Source of the DNA: a virus
Length of the DNA stretch: 42,131 bases
Direction: 5' to 3' (one strand)
IMG/VR virus record: IMGVR_UViG_3300013104_000447
Span: 1 to 42,131 of that record
Shown piece by piece: positions 13,110 to 21,372 of this stretch. A program made the translations under genes and the position numbers. The notes beneath the pieces were generated by a model that made no database searches, had not been told where the DNA came from, and was given only the letters and a program-made list of their open reading frames with translations. The stretch's first letter is position 1, and each line of letters starts with the position of its first letter.

Positions 13110-13710
13110 TCAGGCTGAAGAAGAGGAAGCAATCCGTTTAATACCGGCACCAGATTTAAAGAATTGGGTTGTTGCTAATTTTCTAACGCTTGGTGGGCCA
13201 CTACACAATCCGGACCATGACCATATCGCTGAGCTGCTACATGATAATGAAGAGTTTTTAGAATTTGCATGGGCTTCTTCTGCATATACGAGAGCTAAGC
13301 GTATGGTGTTGGGCCAATGTGAGAAGGTTATGTTTCAACAAGGCGGATGGAAGAAAGCTCGCCAAGAACAACAAATGCGAGATTGGTTCGGATTTGTGCC
13401 GACTTACTTAATCACTATCGACGCTACCTTTTGCGATAAAGCCAATGATAGTGAATTCTGTGCTTTGCTTGAGCATGAGCTCTACCACATTGGCGTTGAG
13501 CGAGACTCGGACGGTGAAATTATTTACAGTGATCATACTGGTCTACCAAAGCACTATTTAGCTGGTCACGATGTGGAAGAGTTTATCGGTGTTGTTAAGC
13601 GTTGGGGCGCAAATGAAAACGTTAAGCGGCTTATTGAAGTCGCTAAAAACCCGCCGTTTGTATCTAATTTAGATATTTCTAAATGCTGTGGAAACTGCGT
13701 AATAACCTGA
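13069..13710 (+). CDS. Phage metallopeptidase-like protein (213 aa)
   Basis: Contains H-E-L-Y-H (136-140, context LLEHELYHIGVE), the zinc-binding HExxH motif of the putative phage metallopeptidase family (PhageMetallopep). A downstream His in GHDVEEFIGVV may be the third ligand. Proteins of this type are commonly found just upstream of terminase genes in phages of Acinetobacter and Pseudomonas. The target is unknown. The gene starts within the end of the preceding nuclease gene and ends in a strong terminator. The C-terminal tail holds a Cys cluster (SKCCGNCVIT), which is unusual and could bind metal. Confidence 0.75.
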   Translation: MDQIRPFPQPDFIDQAEEEEAIRLIPAPDLKNWVVANFLTLGGPLHNPDHDHIAELLHDNEEFLEFAWASSAYTRAKRMVLGQCEKVMFQQGGWKKARQEQQMRDWFGFVPTYLITIDATFCDKANDSEFCALLEHELYHIGVERDSDGEIIYSDHTGLPKHYLAGHDVEEFIGVVKRWGANENVKRLIEVAKNPPFVSNLDISKCCGNCVIT

Positions 13711-13730
13711 GCCTTAAGGCTCTTTTTTTT
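13709..13730 (+). terminator. Terminator before the packaging genes
   Basis: Stem GAGCC (13709-13713) / GGCTC (13718-13722), TTAA loop, then a run of eight T. It overlaps the metallopeptidase stop codon. Confidence 0.85.
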
Positions 13731-13768
13731 GGCTATTTAGGTTGACGTAGGTTGACAGGATTGAGGAT

Positions 13769-14245
13769 ATGGCGGCTCTAAAAAAAGAGGTGAAACTCTT
13801 TATAGTTCGCTCACTTGCCGTATTTAATACACCCACAGAAACTGCTGAGCTCGTCAACCAAGAATACGGGGTAAAAGTTACTAAACAGCAGTGTGAGAAA
13901 TACGACCCAACCAAACGGGCAGGTGAGAATCTAAGCGAAGAGTTAAGAATAGATTTTGAAAAGACTCGCGAAATGTTTTTGGGTAAGCCTGAGGCAATCC
14001 CAATTGCAAACTTAGCGGTGCGTTTACAGCGATATGAAAGCCAATATCAAAAGCACAGTAGAAACCGTGTAGCAGCTCTAAGCATTCTTAAGCAAGCTGC
14101 TGAGGACATGGGCGGCAAGTACACCAATAAGACTGAAATTACAGGCGCTGGTGGTGGTCCATTACAAAGCGAAAATATTACCTATGTGACTGCTACCGAT
14201 GAGCAGGTAAGGCAGGCGATAGATGAACTCGAGAACGAATATTGA
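13769..14245 (+). CDS. terS: Terminase small subunit (DUF2280)
   Basis: DNA-recognition subunit of the packaging motor. The N-terminus (MAALKKEVKLFIVRSLAVFN, then TPTETAELVNQEYGVKVTKQ) is the helix-turn-helix block of DUF2280 small terminases. The central helical part (ANLAVRLQRYESQYQKHSRN) is the oligomerisation region, and the C-terminus is flexible with a Gly-rich GAGGGPL. It overlaps terL by 23 bp, a normal arrangement. It opens the late structural region, 38 bp after the preceding terminator. Confidence 0.85.
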   Translation: MAALKKEVKLFIVRSLAVFNTPTETAELVNQEYGVKVTKQQCEKYDPTKRAGENLSEELRIDFEKTREMFLGKPEAIPIANLAVRLQRYESQYQKHSRNRVAALSILKQAAEDMGGKYTNKTEITGAGGGPLQSENITYVTATDEQVRQAIDELENEY

Positions 14246-15749
14246 TCCTGTTAAAAGCAAAGCTAAGCGGATCAAATGTGAGAAAGAACATTTATTTTTT
14301 ACACGTGCTTTTTTCTTGCCACGTATGGGCTTTAAGTTTTCGGTTAATTGGCACCATGAATATATAGCCGACAAGATTGACGAGGTAATTGCTGGCAAGG
14401 TCAAGAACCTAGTTATTAACGTTCCACCCGGAAGCGGTAAAACTGAATTACTTACAAACCTTATTGCCCGTGGCATAGCGCGTAATGCTCGATCACGTTT
14501 TTTGTATTTGTCTTTCTCTCAGTCACTTGTAGAGGATGTATCGGCAACAGCTAGAAATATTGTTAAGTCGGAAGACTTTCAGAATTTATGGTCTGTAAAG
14601 ATCTCAACCAGTACGGATGCAAAATCTAGCTGGAAAACTACAGTTGATGGTTACGATGCTGGTCATGTTTATTCTGCTTCAATGGGAGGACAGGTAACAG
14701 GTCGCCGTGCTGGTACATTAGCCGATGAAGGCTTTACCGGTGCGATTATTCTTGATGACCCATTAAAGCCTGAGGATGCATTTAGCCAGACAGCTAGACG
14801 TAAAGCTAACCGTAAGATTCTAAACACGGTCAACTCGCGTAAGGCTAAATCTGATACACCCATTATTCTGATCATGCAGCGTTTGCACGTTGAAGATCCG
14901 ACTAACTTTGTGATGACGGGTAATGTGCCTGGTGAATGGGAACAGATCAGTATTCCCGCGCTTATTGATGATGAGTACATCAATAAGTTGCCTGAAAAAA
15001 TACAAAGCAAAATTCAACGAAATGTTGAGCGAGATGCGAAAGGCCGTCAAAGCTATTGGCCATTAAAAGAATCATTGCAATCGCTATTGCAACTCGAGCA
15101 AGGCGGGCAGGATAAAGACGGCGCAACGGTATCCCGTTATACGTTTGCAAGCCAATACCAGCAGGCCCCTAAAAAGCTGGGTGGTGATCTTGTTAAGGCT
15201 GAATGGTTCCCACGTTATCTAGATCTACCAGTTCTTAAGTGGCGGGCTGTATGGGCCGATACTGCTCAGAAGGTCAAAAAGCATAATGACTTCTCGGTGT
15301 TTTTATGTGCTGGTCTTGGCTATGACAATAACCTTTACATCATTGACGTGAAACGCGGGAAATGGGAAGCACCTGAGCTATTGAAGGAGGCCAAAGCCTT
15401 TATTAATAAGCACAAGGACAGCAACACCAAAATTGGCAAACTGCGCTATATGGCCGTAGAAGATAAGGCGAGTGGTACCGGATTAATTCAATCTATTTCT
15501 AGGGAAACGACATTACCTATTAGGGCAATTCAGCGGGACGAGGACAAGCTCTCAAGGACAATGGACGTCATTCTTTATGTTGAAGATCAGCGCGTTTGGT
15601 TACCTGCAAACGCACCATGGTTATTGAACTACGTTGAAGAGATCGAAGGGCTCACCGCGGATTGGTCACATGACCATGACGACCAGTGGGACCCGACCAT
15701 TGATGCGATTAATGATTCATTAGCCAAAAAGCCAACTGTATTTGATTAG
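14223..15749 (+). CDS. terL: Terminase large subunit (packaging ATPase-nuclease)
   Basis: 508 residues, standard size. Walker A is VPPGSGKT (67-74), Walker B IILDDP (175-180) with a following acidic catalytic position. The C-terminal RNase H-like nuclease has its first Asp in VWADTAQK (346), a Glu in AVEDKASG (413) and a final acidic cluster in DHDDQWDPTIDAIND. It powers DNA translocation into the prohead and cuts the concatemer. The start overlaps terS; portal follows after 8 bp with an AGAGG ribosome site. No key residue is missing. Confidence 0.95.
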   Translation: MNSRTNIDPVKSKAKRIKCEKEHLFFTRAFFLPRMGFKFSVNWHHEYIADKIDEVIAGKVKNLVINVPPGSGKTELLTNLIARGIARNARSRFLYLSFSQSLVEDVSATARNIVKSEDFQNLWSVKISTSTDAKSSWKTTVDGYDAGHVYSASMGGQVTGRRAGTLADEGFTGAIILDDPLKPEDAFSQTARRKANRKILNTVNSRKAKSDTPIILIMQRLHVEDPTNFVMTGNVPGEWEQISIPALIDDEYINKLPEKIQSKIQRNVERDAKGRQSYWPLKESLQSLLQLEQGGQDKDGATVSRYTFASQYQQAPKKLGGDLVKAEWFPRYLDLPVLKWRAVWADTAQKVKKHNDFSVFLCAGLGYDNNLYIIDVKRGKWEAPELLKEAKAFINKHKDSNTKIGKLRYMAVEDKASGTGLIQSISRETTLPIRAIQRDEDKLSRTMDVILYVEDQRVWLPANAPWLLNYVEEIEGLTADWSHDHDDQWDPTIDAINDSLAKKPTVFD

Positions 15750-15757
15750 AGGAAATT

Positions 15758-17092
15758 ATGGCTGAAACTAAAAAGCCCGATGCAATTGGCGATGCAGGGG
15801 CGTATACAAACTTTGTCTCAAATCTTGGTACCGAACGTGACAAGGCATCACACGGTTCATTCGTTAAAAAGGTAATTCCTGATGAGCAATTAGAAGCGGT
15901 GTATCAACACTGGTTAGCTAAGCGAATCGTCAACCGTCCAGCAAGTGACATGCTCCGAGCTGGTTGGTTCTATGAAGGGATTCAGGATAATGAATTATTG
16001 AAGCTTAAAGAGGCGTGTAAGGCTTTTAACTTAGATCGGGTGCTCTTATCTAGTTTAGTCCTTTCTCGCTTATATGGCGTTTGCTACGTACTTCTAGGCA
16101 CAGTGGACGGCGGCAACTTAGATCAACCGTTTGAATTAAACAAGTTAGGTGTTGGCCGTTTAGAGTTTTTCACTGTACTTAATAAAAAGCAGATTGAAGC
16201 CGATACTTCAAAATACCTGCCACCAAGTGAAGCAGGCGGTCTTTTAAAGCAACCTGAATTTTACAAGCTAAAACTAGATGGAAAGTCTAACCAACGGATC
16301 CACCATACACGCTTAATTAAATTTGCCCATGCTGATGTGGTCAATGAAGAGCCTCAAAGTATTTTGCAGGAAGTCTATGAGGATCTGCTAGATCATGCAG
16401 CTGTGAAGAAGGCCACTGCTAGCCTAGTCCATGAATCTAAAATTGATGTGATTAGAACGCCGCATTTGGTTGATAAGATCAAAGAGGACCTAAAAGGTGT
16501 AGCAGAACGTTTTCTTAGTGTCGGGTTGCTTAAAGGTCTAAACGGCATGATCGTTTTAGATAAAGAGGAGGAGTACGACTCTAAAACTTATAGCTTTGGT
16601 GGTTTACCTGACCTTATGCGTGAATATTCTATTCAAACTTCTGGAGCGGCCGAAATGCCATATACGGTGTTATTCGGTCAATCACCTGCGGGTATGAACG
16701 CAACAGGCGAGCATGACACAAGGAACTATTACGACAGTATTGCAACTAAGCAAGTCTGGTCATTAAAACCTTTCATGTTAAAGCTTCTAAGAGTAATTGT
16801 TCAAACTACGTTTGGTCGTCAGATTCCAAGCTTAGACGTTGTATTTAACCCGTTATGGCAGTTAGACGGTAAGGTTCGTGCTGAGGTTGAGAAGGCTAAT
16901 GCAGAACGTGACGATAAATATCTTCAAATGGGTGTCATTACAGAGCCACAGATAGCAAAACAACTTGTTATTGATGGCGTTTATTCAGTAATTGATGAAG
17001 AGCATATCAAAGGGCTTGAGACAATGGTGAAGCTTAATGACAACGATAATTCAGATCCTGAAACCACACCTCCAGCAGGCGAAGAAACGTAA
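15758..17092 (+). CDS. Portal protein (DUF1073)
   Basis: 444 residues of the DUF1073 portal family, the dodecameric gate through which DNA enters and leaves the head. Recognisable blocks are IVNRPASDMLRAGWFYEG near the N-terminus, SRLYGVCYVLLG, and LFGQSPAGMNATGEHDTRNY, where S-P-A-G-M-N-A-T-G-E is the family signature. The acidic C-terminal tail (NDNDNSDPETTPPAGEE) is encoded by DNA also used by the start of the next gene. Order terS-terL-portal-MuF is canonical. Confidence 0.93.
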   Translation: MAETKKPDAIGDAGAYTNFVSNLGTERDKASHGSFVKKVIPDEQLEAVYQHWLAKRIVNRPASDMLRAGWFYEGIQDNELLKLKEACKAFNLDRVLLSSLVLSRLYGVCYVLLGTVDGGNLDQPFELNKLGVGRLEFFTVLNKKQIEADTSKYLPPSEAGGLLKQPEFYKLKLDGKSNQRIHHTRLIKFAHADVVNEEPQSILQEVYEDLLDHAAVKKATASLVHESKIDVIRTPHLVDKIKEDLKGVAERFLSVGLLKGLNGMIVLDKEEEYDSKTYSFGGLPDLMREYSIQTSGAAEMPYTVLFGQSPAGMNATGEHDTRNYYDSIATKQVWSLKPFMLKLLRVIVQTTFGRQIPSLDVVFNPLWQLDGKVRAEVEKANAERDDKYLQMGVITEPQIAKQLVIDGVYSVIDEEHIKGLETMVKLNDNDNSDPETTPPAGEET

Positions 17093-17846
17093 GAAAGGGC
17101 GTAAAGCTTCCAAGCCTAGAGCTGTGCACGTAAATCGCCGTGTAGAGCTTTATTACACACGGCAATTACTAGCTATATCAAAATACTGTCAGGAACAAAC
17201 AAATGAATTAGTTATTCCTACAGTTGGCCAGAATATCGGTGATGCTTGGTTCTCGGACATGATGACTTCGTTTCGAGAGAAGCTGACAAAGTATGTTGTT
17301 GAGATTTCTAGGCCGTTAGCCACAAAGGTCGTGACTGACACCCAAAAGGAAGTGGATAAGCAAATTGCAGAGCACACCAAAACAATTATTGGTGTGGATC
17401 TCACGCCATTCTATCGTGCTGCAGATATTCAGGATGTGGTAGATCTAAACATTACGGCAAATGTCAGTTTGATTAAGTCCATTCCACAGCAATACGCCGA
17501 TAAGCTTGAAGTAATAATTACCAATGCTTTGCAGACTGGACAGACTAATGAAGAGTTGGCCAAAGCAATTAAGCAATTGGGTTTATCTACTGATTATCGA
17601 GCACGTCTTATTGCTAGTGATCAGATGGGTAAGATTAACGGCCAAATTAACCAAGCCAGACAGCTTTCAATGGGTGTTGAGACATACACGTGGCAAACGG
17701 CTAAAGATGAGCGTGTGCGGCCAGATCACCAACATAAGCAAGGAAAGACATTTAGATGGGATTCACCACCAGATGGTGGACATCCCGGTCAGCCTATCCG
17801 GTGTCGTTGCACGGCATTACCTAACTATGAGGATATTTTGATTTAA
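17037..17846 (+). CDS. Minor head protein, MuF (phage Mu gpF) family
   Basis: 269 residues. The C-terminal block RPDHQHKQGKTFRWDSPP followed by GGHPGQPIRCRCTALP is the Phage_Mu_F signature (His, then PG-x(3)-CRC). The N-terminus is basic (KKRKKGRKASKPR). MuF proteins are internal head components that can be delivered with the DNA, and in many temperate phages carry toxin domains at their C-terminus. Here the protein stops right after the CRC motif with no fused domain, but a separate ADP-ribosyltransferase-like gene follows 68 bp downstream. It overlaps the portal gene by 56 bp in another frame. Confidence 0.88.
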   Translation: MTTIIQILKPHLQQAKKRKKGRKASKPRAVHVNRRVELYYTRQLLAISKYCQEQTNELVIPTVGQNIGDAWFSDMMTSFREKLTKYVVEISRPLATKVVTDTQKEVDKQIAEHTKTIIGVDLTPFYRAADIQDVVDLNITANVSLIKSIPQQYADKLEVIITNALQTGQTNEELAKAIKQLGLSTDYRARLIASDQMGKINGQINQARQLSMGVETYTWQTAKDERVRPDHQHKQGKTFRWDSPPDGGHPGQPIRCRCTALPNYEDILI

Positions 17847-17914
17847 TATACAAGAAGCTTAGAATGGGCTTGAATTAAATAAATTAACAATTTCTTATAT
17901 TTTTGGAGATGAGG

Positions 17915-18634
17915 GTGCTTAGTAACTTAGATAGTTCAATTTTCCCATTAGAACGGGATGTTTCTGAAATGCATCATTTTTGTTTAAGTAATAATGCTAG
18001 TTCTGAAATTATATTAATGAACAATCCTTATGAGTTGGTTGAACAGTTTTTAAAAAACCCTAAGATGGATGGTTTTTTACATTGGTATAATCGTATTTTG
18101 AAGAGCAATGATGTATACAAGAGTTGGATTTCTAATTTTAAATCACCATCGCATTTAGATCATATTAATATGTATCTACAAACTTACTCATCTGATAAAT
18201 ATTATGATAATTACGGATCTTTTAATTTAATTAATGAATTATATGATAATTCCCATTATTTACCTAAAGATCAAGTTTTATATAGGGGAGGATCTCATTT
18301 TGAACTTCCTACTGATTTTAATGTTGGTGATTCATTTGACTGGACTTTACCTCGATCAACAACATTAAATATTGGATCAGCCCATTCACATGCTTTTTCA
18401 GATTGCTCAGAAAAGAAGTATGGCCAGCTTCTTCCACATTTAACACCTACCTTGCTTGTGTTAAATATTAAGGATGAATATGTTAGAGGACATGTTTTTA
18501 ATTATGGTCCTAAAAATTCAAAGAGTATTGAGAAAGAGGTTTTATTGTGTCCGAATATTAAATTATTTAAAACGGGAGAGATGGTTTTTAATAATATTAA
18601 AGTAGTTTATCTCGATATATTCGGCCAAAATTAA
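17915..18634 (+). CDS. Putative mono-ADP-ribosyltransferase (R-STT-ExE type), accessory
   Basis: About 239 residues, with all three parts of the arginine-type ART signature in order and at normal spacing: VLYRGG (Arg124), the STS-like PRSTTLNIGSA (148-150), and SIEKEVLL with E-x-E (Glu206, Glu208). Such enzymes transfer ADP-ribose from NAD+ to a protein side chain. GTG 17915 is chosen because GGAG lies six bases upstream; ATG 17909 directly abuts that GGAG, too close for good initiation. No signal peptide or membrane segment is visible. The gene is strikingly AT-rich, lies between muF and the head protease, and has its own terminator (18655). It looks like a recently acquired moron, possibly virion-delivered. 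The target is unknown. Confidence 0.75.
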   Translation: MLSNLDSSIFPLERDVSEMHHFCLSNNASSEIILMNNPYELVEQFLKNPKMDGFLHWYNRILKSNDVYKSWISNFKSPSHLDHINMYLQTYSSDKYYDNYGSFNLINELYDNSHYLPKDQVLYRGGSHFELPTDFNVGDSFDWTLPRSTTLNIGSAHSHAFSDCSEKKYGQLLPHLTPTLLVLNIKDEYVRGHVFNYGPKNSKSIEKEVLLCPNIKLFKTGEMVFNNIKVVYLDIFGQN

Positions 18635-18654
18635 AATAAATTTTTAAACACTAG

Positions 18655-18676
18655 CCCACCAATAGGTGGGTTTTTT
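18655..18676 (+). terminator. Terminator after the ART-like gene
   Basis: Perfect stem CCCACC / GGTGGG (18655-18660, 18665-18670), AATA loop and six T. Confidence 0.85.
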
Positions 18677-18690
18677 AATGAGCGCAATTT

Positions 18691-19872
18691 ATGAAAAACA
18701 TTTACCGCTTTAAGGTAGGTGACTTTGCTCCGAGTGAATCCACACGCTCATTTACACCGGAAGGTTATTTGAAATGCGTAAACGTTCGTTTGGGTAAAGC
18801 GCCTCAGGTACGTCAGTACTATGCATATGAGTTCCCAAATTTAGAAGGATTTTCAGCAGATCAGACAATTAATGTTTATACATCGGCTGAAGAGCTTTTT
18901 AAGCCAGAAGCTATCAAAAGTTGGGATGGTGCAGACGCAACAGATTATCACCCACCCAAGAATGAAATTAATGCAGCCAACTGGAAGGACTATCACATTG
19001 GCTATTGTGAGAACGTCCGCCAAGAAGGCGAATATCTAGTGGGCGATTTGCTCATTAAAGATAAGGACAGCATTGATTTAATCCAGAACAACGAGCGATT
19101 AGAAATGTCGCTGGGTTATGGAGCCACGTTAGTTCTAGAACAGGGCACTGCACCAGACGGCACAGTGTATCAAGCAAAATTTATTAACTTTATTGGCAAT
19201 CATGTAGCACTCGTTAAATACGGTCGCTGTGGTGGTGATTGCCGTATCGGTGACCAAAAGCAAACTCCACCAGAGGGGAAAACAATGGAAGTAATTGTAA
19301 ACGGTATGCGTTTTGACATTGGCGATAACAAGCCTTTGGCGGATGCATTAAAGATCCAGCAAGAGCAAATCGATAACTTAAAAGCTGCAAAGCTTAAAGT
19401 CGGTGATAAGCAATTTTCTATCGGTGATGAATTGAACGCTGTTCAAGCGGTCGTAGATCAATTGCATACCGATAAAACTACGCTTGAGCAAAAAGTCGGT
19501 GATCTGGAAAAGAACCAGATGACGCCTGAAAAACTTGAACAAGCTGCTACCGAACGTGCTGCTGTGATTGCCGATGCTAAAGCATTGGTGCCAACAGTTA
19601 ATACCGAAGGCTGCACATGTGAGCAAATCAAGCGCGATGTAATTGCGGCTAAAGCAGGTGATGCATTAGTAACTGCCTTACTAGGTAGCGTATCGGTAGG
19701 CGATGCTAAGCCTGATCAGATCGATACAACTTTCCGCGCTTTGTCTGCCGTGAAGTCTACAACGCCAAGCAATGCAGTCGGTGACGCATTAAATCAACAA
19801 CAGCAACACAATAATCAGGATCCTAAAGAAAATACTGGTTATGACAAGTCTGCTGCATACAAAACAATTTAA
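18691..19872 (+). CDS. Head maturation protease with scaffold domain (DUF2213)
   Basis: 393 residues in two halves. The first ~180 form the DUF2213 prohead protease; likely catalytic residues are Ser140 (EMSLGYGA) and His171 (IGNHVALV). Residues ~199-393 are Gln/Lys/Ala-rich and coiled-coil-like, as in scaffolds. The scaffold half has its own ribosome site and ATG (19285), so it is probably also made alone, as lambda C/Nu3. The tripeptide [VI]GD occurs nine times (9, 117, 186, 210, 237, 244, 269, 336, 363), six of them in the scaffold, and could mark self-cleavage sites. It lies just before decoration and capsid genes. Confidence 0.85.
   Translation: MKNIYRFKVGDFAPSESTRSFTPEGYLKCVNVRLGKAPQVRQYYAYEFPNLEGFSADQTINVYTSAEELFKPEAIKSWDGADATDYHPPKNEINAANWKDYHIGYCENVRQEGEYLVGDLLIKDKDSIDLIQNNERLEMSLGYGATLVLEQGTAPDGTVYQAKFINFIGNHVALVKYGRCGGDCRIGDQKQTPPEGKTMEVIVNGMRFDIGDNKPLADALKIQQEQIDNLKAAKLKVGDKQFSIGDELNAVQAVVDQLHTDKTTLEQKVGDLEKNQMTPEKLEQAATERAAVIADAKALVPTVNTEGCTCEQIKRDVIAAKAGDALVTALLGSVSVGDAKPDQIDTTFRALSAVKSTTPSNAVGDALNQQQQHNNQDPKENTGYDKSAAYKTI
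19285..19872 (+). CDS. Nested scaffold protein (internal in-frame start, 195 aa)
   Basis: Within the DUF2213 gene, codon 199 is ATG (MEVIVNGMRFDIGDNKPLAD), preceded by AGAGGGG at 19272-19278 with a six-base spacer. That is a stronger ribosome site than the parent gene's own start. The product would be the coiled-coil scaffold half without the protease, needed in excess over protease to assemble proheads. The arrangement copies lambda C/Nu3. It contains six [VI]GD tripeptides that the protease might cut. Expression from this start is inferred, not shown. Confidence 0.6.
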   Translation: MEVIVNGMRFDIGDNKPLADALKIQQEQIDNLKAAKLKVGDKQFSIGDELNAVQAVVDQLHTDKTTLEQKVGDLEKNQMTPEKLEQAATERAAVIADAKALVPTVNTEGCTCEQIKRDVIAAKAGDALVTALLGSVSVGDAKPDQIDTTFRALSAVKSTTPSNAVGDALNQQQQHNNQDPKENTGYDKSAAYKTI

Positions 19873-19886
19873 GAGGAACTTGAATC

Positions 19887-20357
19887 ATGGTTCAGCAATT
19901 AAATGCGGTAGTCGGTCAGCGTGGCCGTTTAACTGCCAAAGAAGTTGTACTGTCATTACCGCTTTCAGGCACAACTTTAGTTAACGACGGCGATGTAGTT
20001 GTCCGCACGACTGATGGCAAATCTGTAACGGCAGTTACTGGTGCTACACCAACACGTTTTGGTGTGGTTGTACGCCACGGTGTTGGCAAGACTGGCAAAA
20101 CAGCAGCTGGGAAAGAAGCTTATAAGGCTGCTGACATGTTGCCAGTAATGTTTGACGGGGCGATTTGGGTTAAACCTACAGCGCCAATCACAGACATTAC
20201 TGCTGCTGTTTATGTAAAAACTGCAAATGGCACTACAGCAGCGCCGTTGGGTTCACTTTCAAGTGCCGCTACTGACGGAACATTACTACCTGGTGCAGCA
20301 TGGGAAACTGTGACTGGTGCCGATGGTTTAGCCCTCCTTAATCTTCGTGGAGCTTAA
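19887..20357 (+). CDS. Head decoration / structural protein (156 aa)
   Basis: Beta-rich, Thr/Val/Ala-rich protein lying between the scaffold and the major capsid gene, the usual place of capsid decoration or cement proteins. Segments such as SGTTLVNDGDVVVRTTDGKS and LPGAAWETVTGADGLALLNL are short strands separated by Gly/Asp turns. There is no signal peptide or membrane segment. No named family is certain. The role as a trimeric cement is by position, length and composition. Confidence 0.6.
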   Translation: MVQQLNAVVGQRGRLTAKEVVLSLPLSGTTLVNDGDVVVRTTDGKSVTAVTGATPTRFGVVVRHGVGKTGKTAAGKEAYKAADMLPVMFDGAIWVKPTAPITDITAAVYVKTANGTTAAPLGSLSSAATDGTLLPGAAWETVTGADGLALLNLRGA

Positions 20358-20363
20358 TAGAAC

Positions 20364-21359
20364 ATGAGCAAATTAGTAAAAATGAAAGCACGCTTAACGC
20401 CGATTTCATACGCCATTCAAGCGCAGGTAGGTGATGCATTCAATATGGATGCATTGGCACAGCTTTTCATTAAGATTGAAGAGCAAAACGAAATCACTCC
20501 ACAGCTTCAACAAGTACTGGACTATGCTAAATTCATTCCAGTAACAGATGTGAAAGCTGCATATGGTGGCGGTGAAATCCTGTCACGTAAAAAGGGAGTT
20601 GGTATTGGTAAGGATCATGCAGGCACTGGTGATGATATCCCGCTTGCAGAAGTGGAATATGACACTGTGCAATTACCTGTGAGAGTCGGCACGATTGGTT
20701 ACCAATATTCAATCGTAGAATTGGCGACAGCTCAGACAATGAACCTTGCACTTGAAGCCGACAAAGTTCAGGCTGCAAACTTGGCTGCTGAAAAACACAT
20801 GTCGAATGTGGCTTGGTATGGCTACACCACAGCGAATGCAAGTGGTCAGCTCACTCAGGTAAATGGCTTTCTCAACCAGACTGGTGTAACGGTAGTGACG
20901 GCTCAATACAACTGGGCTACTGCAACAATCGAACAAGTCCTTTCAGACTTTAATAAATCGCTTGCTGATGCAGAAAATCAGTTTGATGGTGATGCATCGA
21001 TTGAACCTGATACCTACATCCTTGCATCGAATCAATATTCGGATCTTTCCAACCGTATTGTCGCTGATTCTGGTGGTAAGACTTTCCTTGACTGGGTAAC
21101 TGAAAAGAATATTTTTGCTACTCAAGGCAAACCATTAACCATCCGTGGTTCTGGTCGTGGTAATGGCAAAGGTACAGCAGGTGCTGACCGCTCCATCATC
21201 TATCGTCGTGATCCGTCATGCATCCAGTTCAAAGGAAGCAGCGTTGAATTCTTGACAGCGCAACCAAAAGGCTTAGATGTGCTTGTGCCGGGTCACTACA
21301 AATACCAAGGCGTTTGGCTGAAGCGTGTTGATTCGCTTCGTTACTTTGACCATGCATAA
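20364..21359 (+). CDS. Major capsid protein (DUF2184)
   Basis: 331 residues, of the DUF2184 group with an HK97-like fold. Typical features are an early helical part (ALAQLFIKIEEQNEITPQLQ), VEYDTVQLPVRVGTIGYQYS as the strand-rich core, LALEADKVQAANLAAEKHMS as the spine helix, and a GHYKYQGVWLKRVDSLRYFD C-terminus. One VGD tripeptide at residue 22-24 (AQVGDAFN) matches the repeated tripeptide of the protease/scaffold and could be a maturation cut near the N-terminus. It should be the most abundant late product. Confidence 0.9.
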   Translation: MSKLVKMKARLTPISYAIQAQVGDAFNMDALAQLFIKIEEQNEITPQLQQVLDYAKFIPVTDVKAAYGGGEILSRKKGVGIGKDHAGTGDDIPLAEVEYDTVQLPVRVGTIGYQYSIVELATAQTMNLALEADKVQAANLAAEKHMSNVAWYGYTTANASGQLTQVNGFLNQTGVTVVTAQYNWATATIEQVLSDFNKSLADAENQFDGDASIEPDTYILASNQYSDLSNRIVADSGGKTFLDWVTEKNIFATQGKPLTIRGSGRGNGKGTAGADRSIIYRRDPSCIQFKGSSVEFLTAQPKGLDVLVPGHYKYQGVWLKRVDSLRYFDHA

Positions 21360-21372
21360 GGATTAAAACCAC

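Noticed and set aside
14162-15050. Several leftward open frames inside the terminase genes
   Set aside because: They lie opposite the intact terS and terL coding sequences and are by-products of codon usage.
15758-17846. IGD tripeptides in portal and MuF as further protease sites
   Set aside because: Single occurrences are expected by chance; only the density in the protease/scaffold stands out.
17037-17846. MuF protein with its own C-terminal toxin domain
   Set aside because: The protein ends right after the CRC motif; the ART-like sequence is a separate gene with its own start.
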